A stretch of DNA of 64,000 bases, from assembly GCF_003852495.1 (NCBI RefSeq), contig NZ_QAJI01000001.1, positions 455,697 to 519,696 of the forward strand, in the 5' to 3' direction. The notes beneath the pieces are model-generated. The model saw nothing but the letters and a program-made list of their open reading frames with translations, did not search any database and was not told where the DNA came from. Below are positions 51,830 to 61,011 of this stretch, in pieces; within the stretch, counting starts at the first letter, position 1, and the number at the start of each line of letters is the position of its first letter. A program made the position numbers and the translations under genes. This DNA comes from Taibaiella sp. KBW10 (GTDB lineage: Bacteria > Bacteroidota > Bacteroidia > Chitinophagales > Chitinophagaceae).

Positions 51830-53056
51830 TTGTACGGTAAAATAATTAACGACCCTGTTTACGGATTTATTCGTTTTTCTGAACGGGAATTGATGCAGGT
51901 TATAGAGCATCAGTGGTTTCAACGACTGAGACGCATCAAGCAAATGGGTATGGCGCAACTGGTATATCCGGGAGCAGTACATTCCAGATTTCATCACTCC
52001 CTTGGTGCCACTCATTTAATGGGTATCGCCCTGAATGAGCTCAAAAGAAAAGGGGTAGCCATCAGCCCGGAAGAAGAAACAGGTGCCAAACTCGCCATCT
52101 TACTGCATGATGTAGGGCATGGCCCTTTTTCCCACGCGTTGGAACATAACCTGATCCCGGTTTCGCATGAAAGCTTGTCTTTACAGATCATGCATAACCT
52201 AAACGACATCTTCAGAGGTAATCTGGATATTGCCATTAAAATATTCAACAACAGTTACGAAAAGCCCTTTTTGCACCAATTGGTGAGCAGCCAGCTCGAC
52301 ATGGACCGTATGGACTACCTGAACAGGGATAGCTTCTTCTCCGGTGTTGCAGAAGGAACGATTGGCTATGACCGCATCCTGCAAATGATCACGGTACAGG
52401 ATGGTAACCTGGTCGTGGAAGAAAAAGGAATCTATTCTGTAGAGAAATTTATTATCGCCCGGAGATTAATGTACTGGCAGGTATACCTGCATAAAACGGT
52501 ACTTGGTGCCGAAAGGCTCATTGTGAATATTCTGAAACGAGCGAAAGACCTGGCAGAACAGGGCGTTGCCTTATTTGCCACCCCGAGCCTTTCTTTTTTT
52601 CTGTATGAGCAGATCAAACCGGAAGATTTCCAGACTGACCCCGCTATATTGGAGCGCTTTTGTGCCATAGATGACGCAGATATCGTTTGTAGCATCAAAG
52701 AATGGATGCACCATGCTGATCCTATCCTTTCTAAAATGTGCACCATGCTCACAAACAGGCAATTATACAAGGTAAAGCTGAGTAATGAAAGTGATCCTGA
52801 AAGCTTTGAAGCCCTAAAACAAAAAGGCCTCGCCAGCGGTATCCTAACGGAAGAAAACATGCCTTATTTCCTATTCGATGGCACGACAACCAATAATACG
52901 TACCAGGTAAATGATGATAATATCAATATTGCCTTGAAAAACGGTACGGTTGTGGACATTTCGGCGGTTAACAATACACTAATCGGAAATACCGTTTCGG
53001 GAGAAATTAAAAAATACTTCATTTGTTATATACCAGAACTAAAATCGGTTCGTTAA
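51830..53056 (+). CDS. HD-superfamily phosphohydrolase (dNTPase/YdhJ-like), proposed TTG start
   Basis: A metal-dependent phosphohydrolase of about 408 residues. Motifs: KIINDPVYGFI at the start, HSRFHHSLGATHLM (metal His), LLHDVGHGPFSHALEH (the HD motif) and SQLDMDRMDYLNRDS (last metal Asp), then a long C-terminal helical region. Relatives cleave dNTPs or cyclic nucleotides. The usual family N-terminus begins shortly before KIIND. An ATG at 51779 would place the promoter box inside the gene, so I prefer the TTG at 51830 (MYGKIIND), which leaves a leader of about 15 bases. It lies 43 bases upstream of the lipid A genes and may be read through into them. Confidence 0.82.
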   Translation: MYGKIINDPVYGFIRFSERELMQVIEHQWFQRLRRIKQMGMAQLVYPGAVHSRFHHSLGATHLMGIALNELKRKGVAISPEEETGAKLAILLHDVGHGPFSHALEHNLIPVSHESLSLQIMHNLNDIFRGNLDIAIKIFNNSYEKPFLHQLVSSQLDMDRMDYLNRDSFFSGVAEGTIGYDRILQMITVQDGNLVVEEKGIYSVEKFIIARRLMYWQVYLHKTVLGAERLIVNILKRAKDLAEQGVALFATPSLSFFLYEQIKPEDFQTDPAILERFCAIDDADIVCSIKEWMHHADPILSKMCTMLTNRQLYKVKLSNESDPESFEALKQKGLASGILTEENMPYFLFDGTTTNNTYQVNDDNINIALKNGTVVDISAVNNTLIGNTVSGEIKKYFICYIPELKSVR

Positions 53057-53098
53057 ATTCGTTAGACAAAAACAAAACCACACAAGTTATATTACCAT

Positions 53099-54148
53099 AT
53101 GCAATTCACGGCAATACAAATAGCGCAATTACTGCAAGGAAGCGTAGAAGGAAATCCAGAGGCTGTTGTCAGTACTTTTTCTAAAATAGAAGAAGCCGGT
53201 GCACAATCTCTTTGTTTTATTGCCAATCCTAAATATGAGCATTATCTATATGAAACCCAGGCAGCCGTTGTCGTGGTGAATGACAATTATGTGCTGACCG
53301 GCCCCGTATCGGCAACCCTGATTCGGGTAGCTGATGCCTATGCGGCATTTGCCCAATTGTTGCAGGTCTATGAACAATTTACCAAAGGACAAAAGAAAAC
53401 GGGTATAGAAGCCCAGGCATTTGTTGCGGACAGTGCTTCGGTAGATGCAAGCGCTTATATTGGTGCTTTCAGCTATATCTCTGAACACGCAGTGATTGGT
53501 AAGAATGTACAGATCTATCCCAATTGTTTTATCGGTAGTAATGCCGTAATTGCAGAGGATAGCATTATTTACCCTTCCGTAACCATCTACAAAGATTGTA
53601 TCGTGGGACAGCGGGTGATTATCCATAGCGGAACGGTAATCGGTGCCGATGGTTTTGGCTTTGCGCCTAAAGCGGATGGTTCTTATGACAAAGTACCACA
53701 GATAGGTAATGTAGTGATTGAAGATGATGTAGAAATAGGCGCTAATACCTGTATTGACCGTGCCACGATGGGTTCGACCCTTATTAAAAAGGGTGCAAAA
53801 TTGGACAACCTCCTGCAGGTTGCCCATAATGTGGAGATTGGAGAAAGTACTGTTATTGCCGCGCAAACCGGCATTTCGGGCAGTACAAAGCTCGGAGCAC
53901 ATTGTGTTGTGGGTGGACAGGTCGGCATTGTAGGCCACATCAGTTTAGCCAACGGTACTAAGATTAATGCCAAAAGTGGCGTCTCTAAAACGATTGTCAA
54001 AGAAGATACGGCTATTAGCGGCATTTATGCATTTGACTACAAAAGTGAGATGAAAAGCCAGATTGTTTTTAGAAGCCTGCCCGATATGATGGACCGGATT
54101 AAAAGTTTAGAGGCTAAAATTCAGGCCTTGGAACAAAAAAATGTTTAA
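53099..54148 (+). CDS. lpxD: UDP-3-O-(3-hydroxyacyl)glucosamine N-acyltransferase
   Basis: Adds the N-linked hydroxyacyl chain of lipid A, third step of the pathway. The 349-residue protein has an N-terminal uridine-binding region (about 1-100) and a left-handed beta-helix of hexapeptide repeats (about 105-300). The catalytic His is in NLLQVAHNVEIGESTVI, and GADGFGFAPKADGSYDKVPQIG is a typical block (in part). A C-terminal helix (about 325-349) forms the trimer bundle. It is followed after 65 bases by lpxC/fabZ. Start is the first ATG of the block. Confidence 0.95.
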   Translation: MQFTAIQIAQLLQGSVEGNPEAVVSTFSKIEEAGAQSLCFIANPKYEHYLYETQAAVVVVNDNYVLTGPVSATLIRVADAYAAFAQLLQVYEQFTKGQKKTGIEAQAFVADSASVDASAYIGAFSYISEHAVIGKNVQIYPNCFIGSNAVIAEDSIIYPSVTIYKDCIVGQRVIIHSGTVIGADGFGFAPKADGSYDKVPQIGNVVIEDDVEIGANTCIDRATMGSTLIKKGAKLDNLLQVAHNVEIGESTVIAAQTGISGSTKLGAHCVVGGQVGIVGHISLANGTKINAKSGVSKTIVKEDTAISGIYAFDYKSEMKSQIVFRSLPDMMDRIKSLEAKIQALEQKNV

Positions 54149-54213
54149 GTTTGCCTTTAGATTTTAAAAAGCGTGGAGAGTGTCGCATACACCGGCATTC
54201 AAAATTAATATAA

Positions 54214-55623
54214 ATGACCCAGGAATTTTATCAACACACATTACAAGGCACAGGAAGCCTTTCCGGCATCGGATTACATACCGGAAAAAACACCACAATT
54301 ACGTTACATCCTGCTGACCCCAATTACGGCTACCGTTTTAAACGCGTAGACCTGGAAGGGCAACCCATGGTAAAAGCAGATGTCGACTTTGTAACAGACA
54401 CTTCCCGTGGCACCACCATCGAAAATAAGGAAGCCAAAGTAAGCACGATTGAGCACTTACTTTCTGCCTTTGTCGGTTTGGGCGTAGATAATGTTTTGAT
54501 AGAGATCGATGGCCCCGAAGTGCCTATTATGGACGGGAGCGCTAAGTTATTTATCGAACTGATCGAGCAAATCGGCATTGCGCAACAAGAAACAAAAAAG
54601 ACGGTCTATACCCTACCGGAAAACCTGCATTATTATGATCCCATCAAGAATGTGGATATGATGGCGATTCCGGCAGACAAGTATAAGATCACAACCATGA
54701 TCGATTTCAACTCTCAGGTACTCGGCACCCAACATATTGCCCTGCACCAGATTGAAGATTTCAAAAAGGAAATTTCTGCCTGCCGTACATTCAGCTTCTT
54801 ACATGAGCTGGAATATTTGTTGGACAATAACCTGATCAAGGGTGGCGATCTGAATAATGCCATTGTTGTAGTGGATAAACCTATCTCGGAAGACACCTTA
54901 GGCAAACTCAAAACGGCATTTAAAAAGGATAATATTAATGTAAAACAGGAAGGTATCCTGAACAACTTGGATCTGCATTTCCCTAATGAACCGGCTCGTC
55001 ATAAACTATTAGATATTGTTGGCGACCTGGCTTTAAGTGGTTATCATATCAATGCGCATATTGTCGCCAGCCGTCCGGGTCATGCCGGTAATGTGGCTTT
55101 CGCAAAGGTAATCAAAGAATATATTAAGAAAAACAAAGCGGCTTTAGAAGCCCCGACCTACGATCCTGCTAAAGAACCGATATTCGATATCAACCATATT
55201 GAAAGTGTATTGCCACATCGTTATCCGTTTTTATTGGTCGATAAAATTATCGAAATTTCCGCTACCCATGTAGTTGGGGTGAAGAACGTAACGATGAATG
55301 AACCCTTTTTCCAGGGTCACTTTCCGGGTAATCCGGTGATGCCGGGCGTACTACAGATCGAAGCGCTGGCACAATGTGGTGGGATATTGGCTTTAAATAA
55401 CATGCCGGAAGTGGAAGGCGGTTATGATACTTATTTCGTAAAAATTGACAAAGTACGGTTCAAACATAAAGTCATGCCGGGTGATACCCTGCTGTTAAAA
55501 ATGGAATTGATGGCTCCTATCAGACGCGGTTTATGCGAAATGAAGGCCACAGCGTATGTAGGAAATAAAATTGCAACGGAAGCAGAGCTGATGGCTCAGT
55601 TAACTCCGAGTTCTAAAAGATAA
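54214..55623 (+). CDS. lpxC/fabZ: bifunctional UDP-3-O-acyl-N-acetylglucosamine deacetylase / 3-hydroxyacyl-ACP dehydratase fusion
   Basis: A 469-residue fusion of the zinc enzyme LpxC (about 1-305), the committed step of lipid A synthesis, and the dehydratase FabZ (about 320-469). LpxC zinc ligands: His in STIEHLLSAF, and His/Asp in HKLLDIVGDLALSGYHINAH. FabZ: IDINHIESVLPHRYPFLLVDKI (opening), and HFPGNPVMPGVLQIEALAQ with catalytic His and Glu. This fusion is normal in Bacteroidota and may balance lipid A and fatty-acid synthesis. lpxA starts about 10 bases after the stop. Confidence 0.97.
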   Translation: MTQEFYQHTLQGTGSLSGIGLHTGKNTTITLHPADPNYGYRFKRVDLEGQPMVKADVDFVTDTSRGTTIENKEAKVSTIEHLLSAFVGLGVDNVLIEIDGPEVPIMDGSAKLFIELIEQIGIAQQETKKTVYTLPENLHYYDPIKNVDMMAIPADKYKITTMIDFNSQVLGTQHIALHQIEDFKKEISACRTFSFLHELEYLLDNNLIKGGDLNNAIVVVDKPISEDTLGKLKTAFKKDNINVKQEGILNNLDLHFPNEPARHKLLDIVGDLALSGYHINAHIVASRPGHAGNVAFAKVIKEYIKKNKAALEAPTYDPAKEPIFDINHIESVLPHRYPFLLVDKIIEISATHVVGVKNVTMNEPFFQGHFPGNPVMPGVLQIEALAQCGGILALNNMPEVEGGYDTYFVKIDKVRFKHKVMPGDTLLLKMELMAPIRRGLCEMKATAYVGNKIATEAELMAQLTPSSKR

Positions 55624-55633
55624 AAAATAATTG

Positions 55634-56434
55634 ATGATACATCCTTTAACATACGTTCACCCGGAAGCTAAAATCGGTAAAGATGTAAAAATTGATCCTT
55701 TTGCTACAATTCACAGAAACGTAGAAATTGGTGATGGAACTTGGATTGCTTCAAATGTCACCATTATGGAGGGCGCGCGCATTGGAAAAAACTGCCGCAT
55801 TTTTCCGGGAGCAGTGATCTCTGCCATTCCTCAGGATTTAAAATATAATGGGGAGGAAACCACAACCATCATTGGGGATAATACCACCATCAGGGAATGC
55901 GTGACGATCAATAAAGGTACCAGTGACAAAATGTTTACCAAGATCGGCAACAACTGTCTGATTATGGCCTATTGCCACATTGCGCATGATTGCATCATTG
56001 GTGATAATTGTATTTTCTCCAACAGCACAACACTGGCCGGGCATATTACCCTGGGCAATAATGTTGTACTGGCGGGCTTAGTAGCCGTACAACAATTTGT
56101 CAATATCGGTTCTCATACCTTCGTTACCGGCGGTTCTCTGGTACGTAAAGATGTACCTCCTTATGTAAAAGCAGCCCGTGAGCCCTTATCTTATGTTGGG
56201 GTAAATACCGTAGGCTTGCGCAGGAAAGGCTTTAGCTCAGAGCAGATCAACCACATTATGGATATCTATCGTATCCTTTACGTAAAAGGCTACAATACAG
56301 CAAAAGCACTTAATATTATTGAAGCAGAAGTTCCTTTTTCAGAGGAGCGCGAACAAATATTAAATTTTATCAGAGAGTCTAAACATGGCATCATGAGAGG
56401 GCTGTCGACGAATAAAGTACATGATGAAGATTGA
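55634..56434 (+). CDS. lpxA: UDP-N-acetylglucosamine acyltransferase
   Basis: First enzyme of lipid A synthesis, adding a 3-hydroxyacyl chain to UDP-GlcNAc. The 266-residue trimeric hexapeptide-repeat protein has MIHPLTYVHPEAKIG at the start, the catalytic His in IMAYCHIAHDCIIG, RECVTINKGT, and the C-terminal helical part NHIMDIYRILYVKGYNTAKAL. A TTG one codon upstream of the ATG is less likely. The 3' end overlaps the ABC ATPase gene by 14 bases, so the operon continues. Confidence 0.96.
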   Translation: MIHPLTYVHPEAKIGKDVKIDPFATIHRNVEIGDGTWIASNVTIMEGARIGKNCRIFPGAVISAIPQDLKYNGEETTTIIGDNTTIRECVTINKGTSDKMFTKIGNNCLIMAYCHIAHDCIIGDNCIFSNSTTLAGHITLGNNVVLAGLVAVQQFVNIGSHTFVTGGSLVRKDVPPYVKAAREPLSYVGVNTVGLRRKGFSSEQINHIMDIYRILYVKGYNTAKALNIIEAEVPFSEEREQILNFIRESKHGIMRGLSTNKVHDED

Positions 56435-57041
56435 ACTCCATCAAATCAGCAAAAGATATATTAACCATTGGGTTTTTAAAGGTATTTGTACCACATATGA
56501 AGGGGCAAATACCTATGCTATTTTAGGGGCTAATGGTTCGGGAAAATCTACCTTACTGCGTATGATTGCGGGTATGCAAACCATCAGTAACGGCACGGTT
56601 ACTTACGAACTGGAAGGCAAAGAGATTACTTCAGAACAAATCTTTGAATACATCAGCTATTGTGCCCCTGCCATGGATGTAATCGAGGAAATGACCTTAA
56701 AAGAATTTTTATCATTTCACTTTCAATTCAAAAAAACACTACAGGGTTGGTCTGTAGCACGCATCATCAGTAGTATGCAACTGGATCATGCTGCAGGGCA
56801 GTATATCAATGAATTTTCATCGGGTATGAAACAAAGGGTGAAATTAGCGCAGGCCTTTTTTGCCGATACCCCCATCTTGTTATTAGATGAGCCTTGTAGC
56901 AACCTGGACCTTCAGGGTGTAGCTATGTACCAGGAATGGCTACAAACATTGGCTACAGACAGGCTGATCATTATTGCCTCTAACGATGCACGGGAATATC
57001 CCGGTGCCATCGCTACACTGGATATGCAGCAGTACAAATAA
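56421..57041 (+). CDS. ABC transporter ATP-binding protein, overlapping lpxA
   Basis: A 206-residue ATPase. Walker A GANGSGKST, Q-loop near SYCAPAMD, signature FSSGMKQRVKLAQ, Walker B PILLLDEPCSNLD and the switch residue region IIIASND (Asn where His is usual). The switch His appears replaced by Asn or nearby residues. No permease is adjacent. Its overlap with lpxA implies co-translation, so it could act with an envelope permease encoded elsewhere. Two ATGs (56421, 56424) are possible starts. Confidence 0.88.
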   Translation: MMKIELHQISKRYINHWVFKGICTTYEGANTYAILGANGSGKSTLLRMIAGMQTISNGTVTYELEGKEITSEQIFEYISYCAPAMDVIEEMTLKEFLSFHFQFKKTLQGWSVARIISSMQLDHAAGQYINEFSSGMKQRVKLAQAFFADTPILLLDEPCSNLDLQGVAMYQEWLQTLATDRLIIIASNDAREYPGAIATLDMQQYK

Positions 57042-57051
57042 GCAACCTTAT

Positions 57052-57672
57052 TTAGCGTAATTTATCGATCTCCATACGTGTCAGGTAGGGCAGCTTATCC
57101 GTGATCTTTTGGATATCCCAATCCCACCAACGCAAGGTCAGTAATTGTTCAATCACTTCTTCCGAAAATCGTTTCCGGATTACGATAGCCGGATTACCCC
57201 CAACAATTGTATAGGGTGGCACATCTTTCACCACCACCGCATTGCCGGCAATAATAGCACCATCTCCGATACGAACACCCGCCATAATCGTGGCGCTATG
57301 TCCTATCCAGACATCATTCCCGACCACAATATCACCTTTATTGGGATAAACGCTACCTTCCATTGCCCGTTCCCACCCATTCCCGAAAATAGCAAAAGGA
57401 AAGGCACTGAGTGCATCGGTTACATGATTGGCACCATTCATGATAAAGGTTACATCAGACGCGATCATACAAAACTTACCAATGATGAGCTTGTCGTTGA
57501 TAAAATCGAAATGGTATTTTACATTCTTTTCAAAGTTATGCACGTCTTCAAAATCATCATAATAAGTATAATCACCCACAATGATATTAGGGTTACGAAT
57601 GATATTTTTCAGAAAACATAGCCGCCCATAATGGGCTAAAGGAAAAACCGCGTCTTTATCGGGTCCGGTCAT
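57052..57672 (-). CDS. Vat/CatB-like xenobiotic acetyltransferase
   Basis: A 206-residue hexapeptide-repeat acetyltransferase. Diagnostic blocks: [44 protein letters not shown] (in part) with the catalytic His at residue 83, [27 protein letters not shown] (in part) and [18 protein letters not shown]. Members include enzymes that inactivate streptogramin A or chloramphenicol; chromosomal copies in Bacteroidota often have unknown substrates, so resistance is not shown. A second ATG lies at 57675. It converges with the lpx operon only 10 bases away, without a terminator between. Confidence 0.87.
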   Translation of the reverse strand: MTGPDKDAVFPLAHYGRLCFLKNIIRNPNIIVGDYTYYDDFEDVHNFEKNVKYHFDFINDKLIIGKFCMIASDVTFIMNGANHVTDALSAFPFAIFGNGWERAMEGSVYPNKGDIVVGNDVWIGHSATIMAGVRIGDGAIIAGNAVVVKDVPPYTIVGGNPAIVIRKRFSEEVIEQLLTLRWWDWDIQKITDKLPYLTRMEIDKLR

Positions 57673-57701
57673 CATGTTAATTTAAGAAGTTTCAAAAGCC
57701 A

Positions 57702-57740
57702 AAAAGCGTGTGGCGCGCCTTCGGCGCGCCACACGCTTTT
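57702..57740 (-). terminator. terminator after lepA with GGCGCGCC palindrome
   Basis: 18-base perfect arms (57702-57719 and 57723-57740) with a TTC loop, ending in AAAA/TTTT. It lies beyond the lepA stop on the minus strand and just upstream of the acetyltransferase, so it also separates these two same-strand genes. Confidence 0.88.
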
Positions 57741-57766
57741 ATATAATAATTCTGTGCTTGTTATAA

Positions 57767-59563
57767 TTAATCGTCCAGCTTCAATACGGCTAAGAAGGCC
57801 TCCTGTGGCACCTCTACATTACCAATCTGACGCATACGCTTCTTACCTTCTTTTTGTTTTTCCAGCAATTTACGTTTACGGGAGATATCACCTCCATAAC
57901 ACTTCGCGGTAACGTCTTTACGCATGGCACTAATCGTTTCACGCGCTACGATTTTCGCACCGATCGCGGCTTGTATCGCAATCATGAATTGGTGACGCGT
58001 TAATAGTTCTTTTAATTTAGAACATAACTTACGGCCAAAATCATGCGCCCTGCTGCGGTGAATCAAAGCACTCAAGGCATCTACCTTCTCCCCGTTCAAC
58101 AGGATATCCATTTTAGCGATATCACTTTCGCGATAGTCTAAAGGTTGGTAATCGAAGGAAGCATAACCTCTGGTGTTCGATTTTAATTTATCATAAAAAT
58201 CAAATACAATCTCCGCCAAAGGAATATCAAAAATCAGCTCTACACGCGTTGGGGTCAGGTAATTCTGATTGATCAGGATACCGCGTTTACCCAAACACAA
58301 AGTCATGATATTGCCGATATAATCGGGAAGGGTAATGATCTGCGCACGGATAAAAGGCTCCTCTACCTTAGCCAAACGGCTGGGATCGGGCATTTCCGTA
58401 GGATTATTCACAATAATCTTCACATCAGGTTCCCTTGTGGTATAAGCATGAAAACTAACGTTAGGTACGGTAGTAATCACCGTTTGGTTAAACTCCCTTT
58501 CTAAGCGCTCCTGGATAATCTCCATGTGCAGCATGCCCAGAAATCCGCAACGGAATCCGAAACCAAGTGCCTGAGAAGTTTCCGGTTCAAAAGTCAGAGA
58601 CGCATCATTCAATTGCAGTTTTTCCATGCAATCCCTTAACTCTTCAAACTCATCTGTATTGACCGGGAAAATACCCGCAAATACCATTGGTTTTACATCT
58701 TCAAAACCTTGAATAGATACCGTGCTCGGATTGGTTACTGCCGTAATGGTATCACCCACTTTTACTTCTTTCGCATTTTTAATACCTGTAATGATATACC
58801 CTACATCACCGGCCAATACTTCCGTTTTAGGAATCAATCCCAAACCTAAAGTACCTACCTCATCTGCATTATAATCTTTACCGGTATTGATAAAGCGTAC
58901 TTTTTCTCCTTTTCTTAAAGAACCGTTCAATACACGGAAATAAACGATAATACCCCGGAAAGAGTTAAATACCGAATCAAAGATCAGGGCTTGCAAAGGC
59001 GCTTCCGGATCTCCTTTTGGTGCCGGAATACGATCGACCACTGCACTCAGGATTTCTTCTATACCAATGCCGCTTTTTCCGCTCGCTAAAATAATATCTT
59101 CTGCTTTACAACCAATCAACTCTACGATCTGATCCGTTACTTCCGGAATCATCGCCCCTTCCATATCAATTTTATTGATCACCGGAATGATCTCCAGATC
59201 ATTTTCAATGGCCAAATAAAGATTGGAAATGGTTTGCGCCTGAATACCCTGCGACGCATCTACCAGCAGCAAAGCGCCTTCACAGGCAGCTAATGCGCGG
59301 GATACTTCATAAGAGAAGTCAACGTGACCCGGGGTATCAATTAGGTTGAAAACATAGGTTTCATTCCCTCTTTTATATTGTACTTGTATGGCTTTACTTT
59401 TGATGGTAATCCCTTTCTCCCGCTCCAAATCCATGTCGTCCAATACCTGATTTTGCATATCTCTTTCCGATATGGTTTTGGTATGTTCTAAAAGACGATC
59501 CGCCAAGGTACTCTTACCATGATCGATATGGGCAATAATGCAAAAATTGCGTATGTTTTTCAT
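57767..59563 (-). CDS. lepA: elongation factor 4 (LepA)
   Basis: A ribosome-bound GTPase that helps translation under ionic or cold stress and 30S assembly. The 598-residue length is standard. G1 [10 protein letters not shown]2 [11 protein letters not shown]3 DTPGHVD, G4 NKID, G5 ASGKSG near residue 161. The LepA-specific C-terminal block is [12 protein letters not shown]-like (here [21 protein letters not shown], partly quoted) with [19 protein letters not shown]. The start ATG gives [18 protein letters not shown]. Confidence 0.97.
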   Translation of the reverse strand: MKNIRNFCIIAHIDHGKSTLADRLLEHTKTISERDMQNQVLDDMDLEREKGITIKSKAIQVQYKRGNETYVFNLIDTPGHVDFSYEVSRALAACEGALLLVDASQGIQAQTISNLYLAIENDLEIIPVINKIDMEGAMIPEVTDQIVELIGCKAEDIILASGKSGIGIEEILSAVVDRIPAPKGDPEAPLQALIFDSVFNSFRGIIVYFRVLNGSLRKGEKVRFINTGKDYNADEVGTLGLGLIPKTEVLAGDVGYIITGIKNAKEVKVGDTITAVTNPSTVSIQGFEDVKPMVFAGIFPVNTDEFEELRDCMEKLQLNDASLTFEPETSQALGFGFRCGFLGMLHMEIIQERLEREFNQTVITTVPNVSFHAYTTREPDVKIIVNNPTEMPDPSRLAKVEEPFIRAQIITLPDYIGNIMTLCLGKRGILINQNYLTPTRVELIFDIPLAEIVFDFYDKLKSNTRGYASFDYQPLDYRESDIAKMDILLNGEKVDALSALIHRSRAHDFGRKLCSKLKELLTRHQFMIAIQAAIGAKIVARETISAMRKDVTAKCYGGDISRKRKLLEKQKEGKKRMRQIGNVEVPQEAFLAVLKLDD

Positions 59564-59668
59564 ATTCTTAAACTGCCCGCGAAAATACGACTATTAATTG
59601 AAAAAAAGATGTAACGTATCGCGCAGGTAACCAACATCTTTCAAAACCCGTATTTTCCGAAATAATCA

Positions 59669-59676
59669 TAACTTTG
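59669..59676 (+). promoter_or_regulatory. -7 promoter element of the DUF3109 gene
   Basis: TAACTTTG followed by CAGC matches TAnnTTTG. It overlaps the TTG (59674) at which the longest frame opens, so that TTG cannot be the start. Confidence 0.6.
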
Positions 59677-59694
59677 CAGCAAATCTTTTTAACC

Positions 59695-60285
59695 TTGGTA
59701 GCGATAGAGGACATCCTGATCAGCGATGATATTTTTGATAAGCAATTTGTTTGCGATTTGAACAAATGCAAAGGTGGTTGCTGTGTGGAAGGCGATGCCG
59801 GCGCCCCCATTACCCGTGACGAAGCCAATCTGATCGAGGATCTTTACCCGGTGCTGAAGCCCTATCTGCCCCAAAATGCCATCAATATTATTGAAGAAGA
59901 CGGGGCGTATACTTTTGATGATGAATTTGACATTGTAACCCCAACCATCGATGGAGGAATCTGCGTGTATGGCTTCTATGATGAGGGTGGCATGGTCAAA
60001 TGTGCCATAGAGCAAGCTTATTATGATGGCAAAACGGATTTCAAAAAACCCATCAGTTGCCACCTGTTCCCAATAAGGGTTGTCGAAACAGAAACATTCC
60101 ATGCACTGAACTATGAACCCCAACCTTCTTTATGTAAACCGGCCTGTAAACTGGGCAAATCGCTTAAAGTACCCGTATACCAGTTTCTAAAAGAACCCCT
60201 GATCCGGAAATATGGAGCAGAATTCTATGAAGACCTGGAGCATACTGCCAATGAATATTACAAAAATAAAGAGGCCGGATCATAA
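59695..60285 (+). CDS. DUF3109-family Cys-rich protein, TTG start
   Basis: A 196-residue cytoplasmic protein of the DUF3109 family. It has CDLNKCKGGCCVEGDAGAP near the N-terminus, then GGICVYGF, VKCAIEQAY, ISCHLFPIRV and LCKPACKLG, so eight or more Cys in positions that suit a metal or Fe-S cluster. The function is unknown. From the TTG at 59695 the protein begins MVAIEDILISDDIF, close to the family start; the earlier TTG lies in the promoter. The start of transcription would be near 59683, about 12 bases upstream. Confidence 0.85.
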   Translation: MVAIEDILISDDIFDKQFVCDLNKCKGGCCVEGDAGAPITRDEANLIEDLYPVLKPYLPQNAINIIEEDGAYTFDDEFDIVTPTIDGGICVYGFYDEGGMVKCAIEQAYYDGKTDFKKPISCHLFPIRVVETETFHALNYEPQPSLCKPACKLGKSLKVPVYQFLKEPLIRKYGAEFYEDLEHTANEYYKNKEAGS

Positions 60286-60408
60286 ATGATAGCTGCTATC
60301 GGCTCATCCTAAATGCCTTAGCGCAGGTTCCCTTCGCTTTAGCTAAAAAATAACGTCTTTTTTGCAATTTAATAATTCACGATCTGCTGATCACATGCTT
60401 TCTTTTGT

Positions 60409-60416
60409 TAGTTTTG
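60409..60416 (+). promoter_or_regulatory. -7 promoter element of the His/acid-rich exported protein
   Basis: TAGTTTTG matches TAnnTTTG and ends eight bases before the ATG at 60425, suggesting a leaderless message. Confidence 0.55.
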
Positions 60417-60424
60417 CCCCCTAA

Positions 60425-60832
60425 ATGAGAATAGTCTTATTCCTTATCTACTGCTGTTGCTTTTTGTTCAACAGTAATACGCCCGCCTTCTCGGCAGCGT
60501 ACAGGAGTGCTATTACTCATACCCATACGCCACAGAGCAAACAAAAACATCATAAACATTACTACAATACAAATAGTACTCATGCGGCCATTGAAGGATA
60601 TGCGCTGAGTACAAATGAGGAATGCCTCAGTAACGATGATGATACAGAGGAAGACGAAGACCATAACCAGTCTTTCAATTTCCAGAAAATACAACACAGG
60701 CAACAAAGCCTGTACACTTATTCCGCTGCTCCATTCATCACGAATGAGCTCTGCAGCTATCTAAAATCTTCTTTGTTCTATTTCGGACAAGAATCGCATA
60801 AGTATATTATGCAAGGGGTTTTGCGCATTTGA
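60425..60832 (+). CDS. small exported His- and Asp/Glu-rich protein upstream of an RND pump
   Basis: A 135-residue protein with a signal peptide (about 1-24, MRIVLFLIYCCCFLFNSNTP then AFSA). The mature N-terminal part is rich in His, Thr and Lys (THTHTPQSKQKHHKHYY), followed by an acidic stretch (NDDDTEEDEDHNQ) and a C-terminal region with Tyr, Phe and one Cys. No family recognised. His and acidic clusters could bind metal, but that is a guess. It lies 179 bases before the adaptor of an RND system, on the same strand; co-regulation is possible but not shown. Confidence 0.65.
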   Translation: MRIVLFLIYCCCFLFNSNTPAFSAAYRSAITHTHTPQSKQKHHKHYYNTNSTHAAIEGYALSTNEECLSNDDDTEEDEDHNQSFNFQKIQHRQQSLYTYSAAPFITNELCSYLKSSLFYFGQESHKYIMQGVLRI

Positions 60833-61011
60833 GCCATCCCCCACCTTCTTTCTATACCTGAAAGAAGACACCCTTCCTTTTTTTAATAAAACATAAGCTA
60901 CGCAATCATATTGATGCAGGGCTTCTTCAGTCGTTTTCACAGGACTGATGTTTTTCTCTTCCTAAAATACCCAAACAGTACCCCTCCAAAATATCATATC
61001 CAATTAATATC

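Noticed and set aside
53246-53938. 230-residue minus-strand frame inside lpxD
   Set aside because: lpxD motifs are complete on the plus strand; the antisense frame reflects hexapeptide codon periodicity and has no motif.
54214-55623. lpxC/fabZ as a possible assembly fusion
   Set aside because: The fusion is the known normal form in Bacteroidota, both active sites are complete, and the junction shows no anomaly.
46351-57730. GGCGCGCC (AscI-type) octamers as possible vector or adaptor contamination
   Set aside because: Each lies inside a palindrome with arms unique to that place and in an intergenic position fitting a terminator.
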